Origin: Roseibium sp. MMSF_3412
Lineage (GTDB): Bacteria > Pseudomonadota > Alphaproteobacteria > Rhizobiales > Stappiaceae
Assembly (NCBI RefSeq): GCF_030733265.1
Contig: NZ_JASHJI010000014.1
Coordinates: 89,199 to 153,198, forward strand
Reading direction: 5' to 3'
DNA: 64,000 bases
The translations under genes were made by a program, and so were the position numbers. The stretch's first letter is position 1; every line of letters begins with the position of its first letter. Below the pieces are notes generated by a model. It worked only from the letters and a program-made list of their open reading frames with translations, was not told the origin of the DNA and searched no databases. Positions 61,826 to 64,000 of this stretch are shown piece by piece.

Positions 61826-63856
61826 ATGACCAGTTCGCTCCGCATTGTTTTGTCACTGTTTTTTGCTCTCGCCACCCTGGTCGGCGTGCGCGCGGAGACC
61901 GTTTTTCTTGCGCCGGGACAAGGTGTTGCAGACCTCAAGGAACAACTCACCTATTTCAGTGATCCGTCGAAATCGCTCGGCGATATCCTGAAGCTTTACC
62001 GCGAGGGCGCGTTCGGTCCGGATCTGCAGACAACCATGCTTGAATGGAACTATGCGCCGGAGGCGTGGGCGGGTGTGGAGGTCTTCAACGATACGATCGA
62101 TGACGGCCGTGGTGCCGACCCGTTGGTGCTCGTGGTCGACCTTCCACTCGTCAGCGAAGTCGATGTCTACCTGATCCGGGAGAGCGGATTTACCGAAGCA
62201 CTGATCGACTATTCCATTTTCGAGCCGTTCGTTGCGGATGACCACTCCGTGACCCGATTGCGGACGCCGGTTTTCGAGATCGCGCCGCAGGAGAGGGCGA
62301 CCCTCCTGGTCAACTTCAAATTCGGTCCGTTCCAGTCGTTCCGGATGGCGCTCGAAACCCCTTCGGAACTGGAAGCCTCCGCCTTTGCCTCGGGGATCAC
62401 CCACACGGCGTTTTACGCATTCTGCATTTCCAGCCTGGTGTTCTTCTTCGGCTTTCACCTGGCGATGAAGAACGGGATCGGAATGCTCTATGCCGTTCAG
62501 TTCACCGTCGGTCTTGCCCTGATTGCCTATATCGATGGTCTTTGGTTCCGCTTCTTCTATCCCGGCCGGCCGGACCTTCAGTCCGCGATCGGTTTCTTCC
62601 TCCTCTATGCGCTGTCCGGAACGGGCTTTCTCATTTCCGGGCGCTCTGTCAGAGGAGAGGACGGGGAAACACGCCTGTCCTTGGGGCTCTCCGCTCTCAG
62701 TCTCCTGTCGGTCGCCGGGTTCATCGTCTCGCTCTACTCGCCTGGCCCTTATTCGGCGCTGTTCAGCTACGTGCTTCTTGTTCTGATGTTTGTCGCGATG
62801 GTTGTTTCAAGCGGCGTCTGGCGCAGGAACCATGGAAAGATCCATCTGGCCGGCACTCTGGTCGCGGTGCTCGGACTTGTGCTCGGCGCCGCGCTTGTCG
62901 TGTTGCTGGTGGCGGGAAGCCGGGCGGAGATCATCCCGGTATCCACAGCCGTGAAAGGCGTTTTCTCGGTTCTTCTCGTGGCGACGATGACCGGGCTCAC
63001 CGCGCATATCATCAATCTGCGCCGGCAGCATTCAAAGGCTGTTCGGGCGGAAATGTCCGCTCTCGAAGCGGAAGCGCGGCGCAGCCAGGAACTGCTTGTC
63101 GCCGAACGCAACTACTCGCGTGCCCGCGAACTTGCCAGCCTGCGGCAAAGACAGCTGGCGACCGCGTCGCACGACCTGAAGCAGCCGATCATGTCCTTGC
63201 GCATGAATGTCGACAGCCTGGCCGCCGACATGGAACCGGAGGTCAGAAGCCGTCTCAAGGAAGCCTTCGACTATATCGAGGCGCTCTCCAACGACTATCT
63301 TCGCCAGACCACACCGGGTGAGGGTTCGGCACCGTTCGGTGAAGACGCGGAGGACATCGCAGACACGGGAGGCGGGCGCGGCGATCCGGCCGCCGAAGCC
63401 GAAGCGGAAGTCTACGAACTGTCGCTCGTCCTCGACACGGTCTACCAGATGTTCCGGGAAGAGGCCGTTTCCAAAGGCATCGAGTTCAGGCGGGTCCTGT
63501 CGAGCAAAAGCGTTTCTGTTCCGCCCCTGATCATCATGCGGATTGTCAGCAATCTTGTTTCAAACGCGGTCAAATACACCGATGAAGGAAAGGTGCTGTT
63601 CGGCGTCCTGTCGCGTGGGGACCAGCTCAAGCTGTGTGTGCTTGATACCGGTGCCGGCATGAGCGCGGAGGAAATCGCCGACTTCGCAGAAGCCTATCGC
63701 AAGGGTGCGCAATCCGACGGTCACGGCCTCGGGCTTTCGGTCTGCTATGAGCTTGCCCGGGAAAACGGAATGGAGCTTTCCTGCGCATCGAAACGGGATG
63801 AAGGCACAGTTTTCGTGCTGACCATCCCTGTGTTGGAGCATCTTGAAGCCGCGTGA
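61826..63856 (+). CDS. 7TMR-DISM sensor histidine kinase
   Basis: 676 residues. A Sec leader (residues 1-23) and a periplasmic 7TMR-DISM extracellular domain (about 30-185) precede seven transmembrane helices (about 190-395), a short coiled coil (400-440) and a HisKA domain with His449 (ASHDLKQP). An acidic linker (about 496-530) and the HATPase domain follow, with N-box Asn576/Asn580, G1 Asp607 and G2 GHGLGL (632-637). Carbohydrate-like ligands are typical for DISM sensors. The partner is probably the divergent LuxR-type regulator. The ribosome binding site is weak. Confidence 0.9.
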   Translation: MTSSLRIVLSLFFALATLVGVRAETVFLAPGQGVADLKEQLTYFSDPSKSLGDILKLYREGAFGPDLQTTMLEWNYAPEAWAGVEVFNDTIDDGRGADPLVLVVDLPLVSEVDVYLIRESGFTEALIDYSIFEPFVADDHSVTRLRTPVFEIAPQERATLLVNFKFGPFQSFRMALETPSELEASAFASGITHTAFYAFCISSLVFFFGFHLAMKNGIGMLYAVQFTVGLALIAYIDGLWFRFFYPGRPDLQSAIGFFLLYALSGTGFLISGRSVRGEDGETRLSLGLSALSLLSVAGFIVSLYSPGPYSALFSYVLLVLMFVAMVVSSGVWRRNHGKIHLAGTLVAVLGLVLGAALVVLLVAGSRAEIIPVSTAVKGVFSVLLVATMTGLTAHIINLRRQHSKAVRAEMSALEAEARRSQELLVAERNYSRARELASLRQRQLATASHDLKQPIMSLRMNVDSLAADMEPEVRSRLKEAFDYIEALSNDYLRQTTPGEGSAPFGEDAEDIADTGGGRGDPAAEAEAEVYELSLVLDTVYQMFREEAVSKGIEFRRVLSSKSVSVPPLIIMRIVSNLVSNAVKYTDEGKVLFGVLSRGDQLKLCVLDTGAGMSAEEIADFAEAYRKGAQSDGHGLGLSVCYELARENGMELSCASKRDEGTVFVLTIPVLEHLEAA

Positions 63857-63922
63857 GGCGTTCCTAACAAGCCGAAAACCGGATGCATGCATGCGCTCGG
63901 CCGCGCGCATCCGGCATCTCTC

Positions 63923-64000
63923 TTAAACGGTACCTCCGAGGGATCCTTCGAGTTGCGCCATTTCCTGTCCTCCGGCCATGAGGTCCTGGAGCTGTTCGGG
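63923..64000 (-). CDS. C-terminal fragment of a minus-strand gene at window edge
   Basis: The frame is open on the minus strand from the right edge to TAA at 63923-63925, giving 25 residues rich in Gln, Gly, Met and Leu (PEQLQDLMAGG and similar). Convergence with the kinase gene is plausible, but with so little sequence no family can be named. Confidence 0.35.
   Translation of the reverse strand, partial: PEQLQDLMAGGQEMAQLEGSLGGTV

Overview
The window is about 62% GC, gene-dense and free of rRNA, tRNA, phage and insertion-sequence genes. Its content points to a marine or plant-associated alphaproteobacterium of the Stappiaceae/Rhodobacteraceae type (Roseibium/Labrenzia-like). The reasons are an FDH cluster with DUF3305/DUF3306 partners, a smoEFGK-smoS-mtlK polyol operon in the Rhodobacter order, a HutF/HutG-type histidine pathway, TRAP transporters and an RpiR-linked Rieske/dimethylglycine-dehydrogenase-like catabolic cluster. 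This placement is inference from gene content, not a database match.

Layout. (1) 1-10717: a respiratory, Tat-exported, cysteine-type formate dehydrogenase with maturation partners (tetra-cluster ferredoxin, DUF3305, DUF3306, TorD-like chaperone, small Tat peptide). It continues into a WD40-cytochrome c fusion and a 42-residue membrane peptide. (2) 10753-13777: a secreted protein and the tungstate ABC importer tupBCA. (3) 13905-27588: a divergent catabolic locus. The minus arm carries RpiR, a Rieske oxygenase, an Asp/Glu-racemase-fold enzyme, a sulfotransferase-like protein, an aldehyde dehydrogenase and a carboxymuconolactone-decarboxylase-like protein. The plus arm carries a DMGDH-like flavoprotein, an MDR dehydrogenase, three tandem enolase-superfamily enzymes and a GSA-aminomutase-like PLP enzyme. 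(4) 27670-32393: a GH3 glycosidase and a TRAP transporter. (5) 32444-39860: the hut regulon (hutIHGU, hutF-hutC) with a candidate operator. (6) 39895-48119: a TlpA-like thioredoxin, then sorbitol/mannitol import and oxidation under a LacI-type regulator. (7) 48120-49045: non-coding DNA with two copies of a dispersed repeat whose third copy lies at 31098. (8) 49046-55284: a tightly packed five-gene module of unknown function around an AAA ATPase. (9) 55450-63856: an NCS1 permease, a von Willebrand (YfbK-like) protein, two envelope proteins and a divergent LuxR-type regulator/7TMR-DISM histidine kinase pair.

How parts may cooperate (inference). Histidine breakdown by the HutF/HutG route releases formate, and oxidative N-demethylation in region 3 would release formaldehyde and then formate. 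The FDH of region 1 could oxidise that formate and pass electrons to quinone or cytochrome c. The adjoining TupABC importer suggests that this FDH may use tungsten. The two loci that look least described are the betaine-like catabolic locus (region 3) and the AAA/coiled-coil module (region 8).
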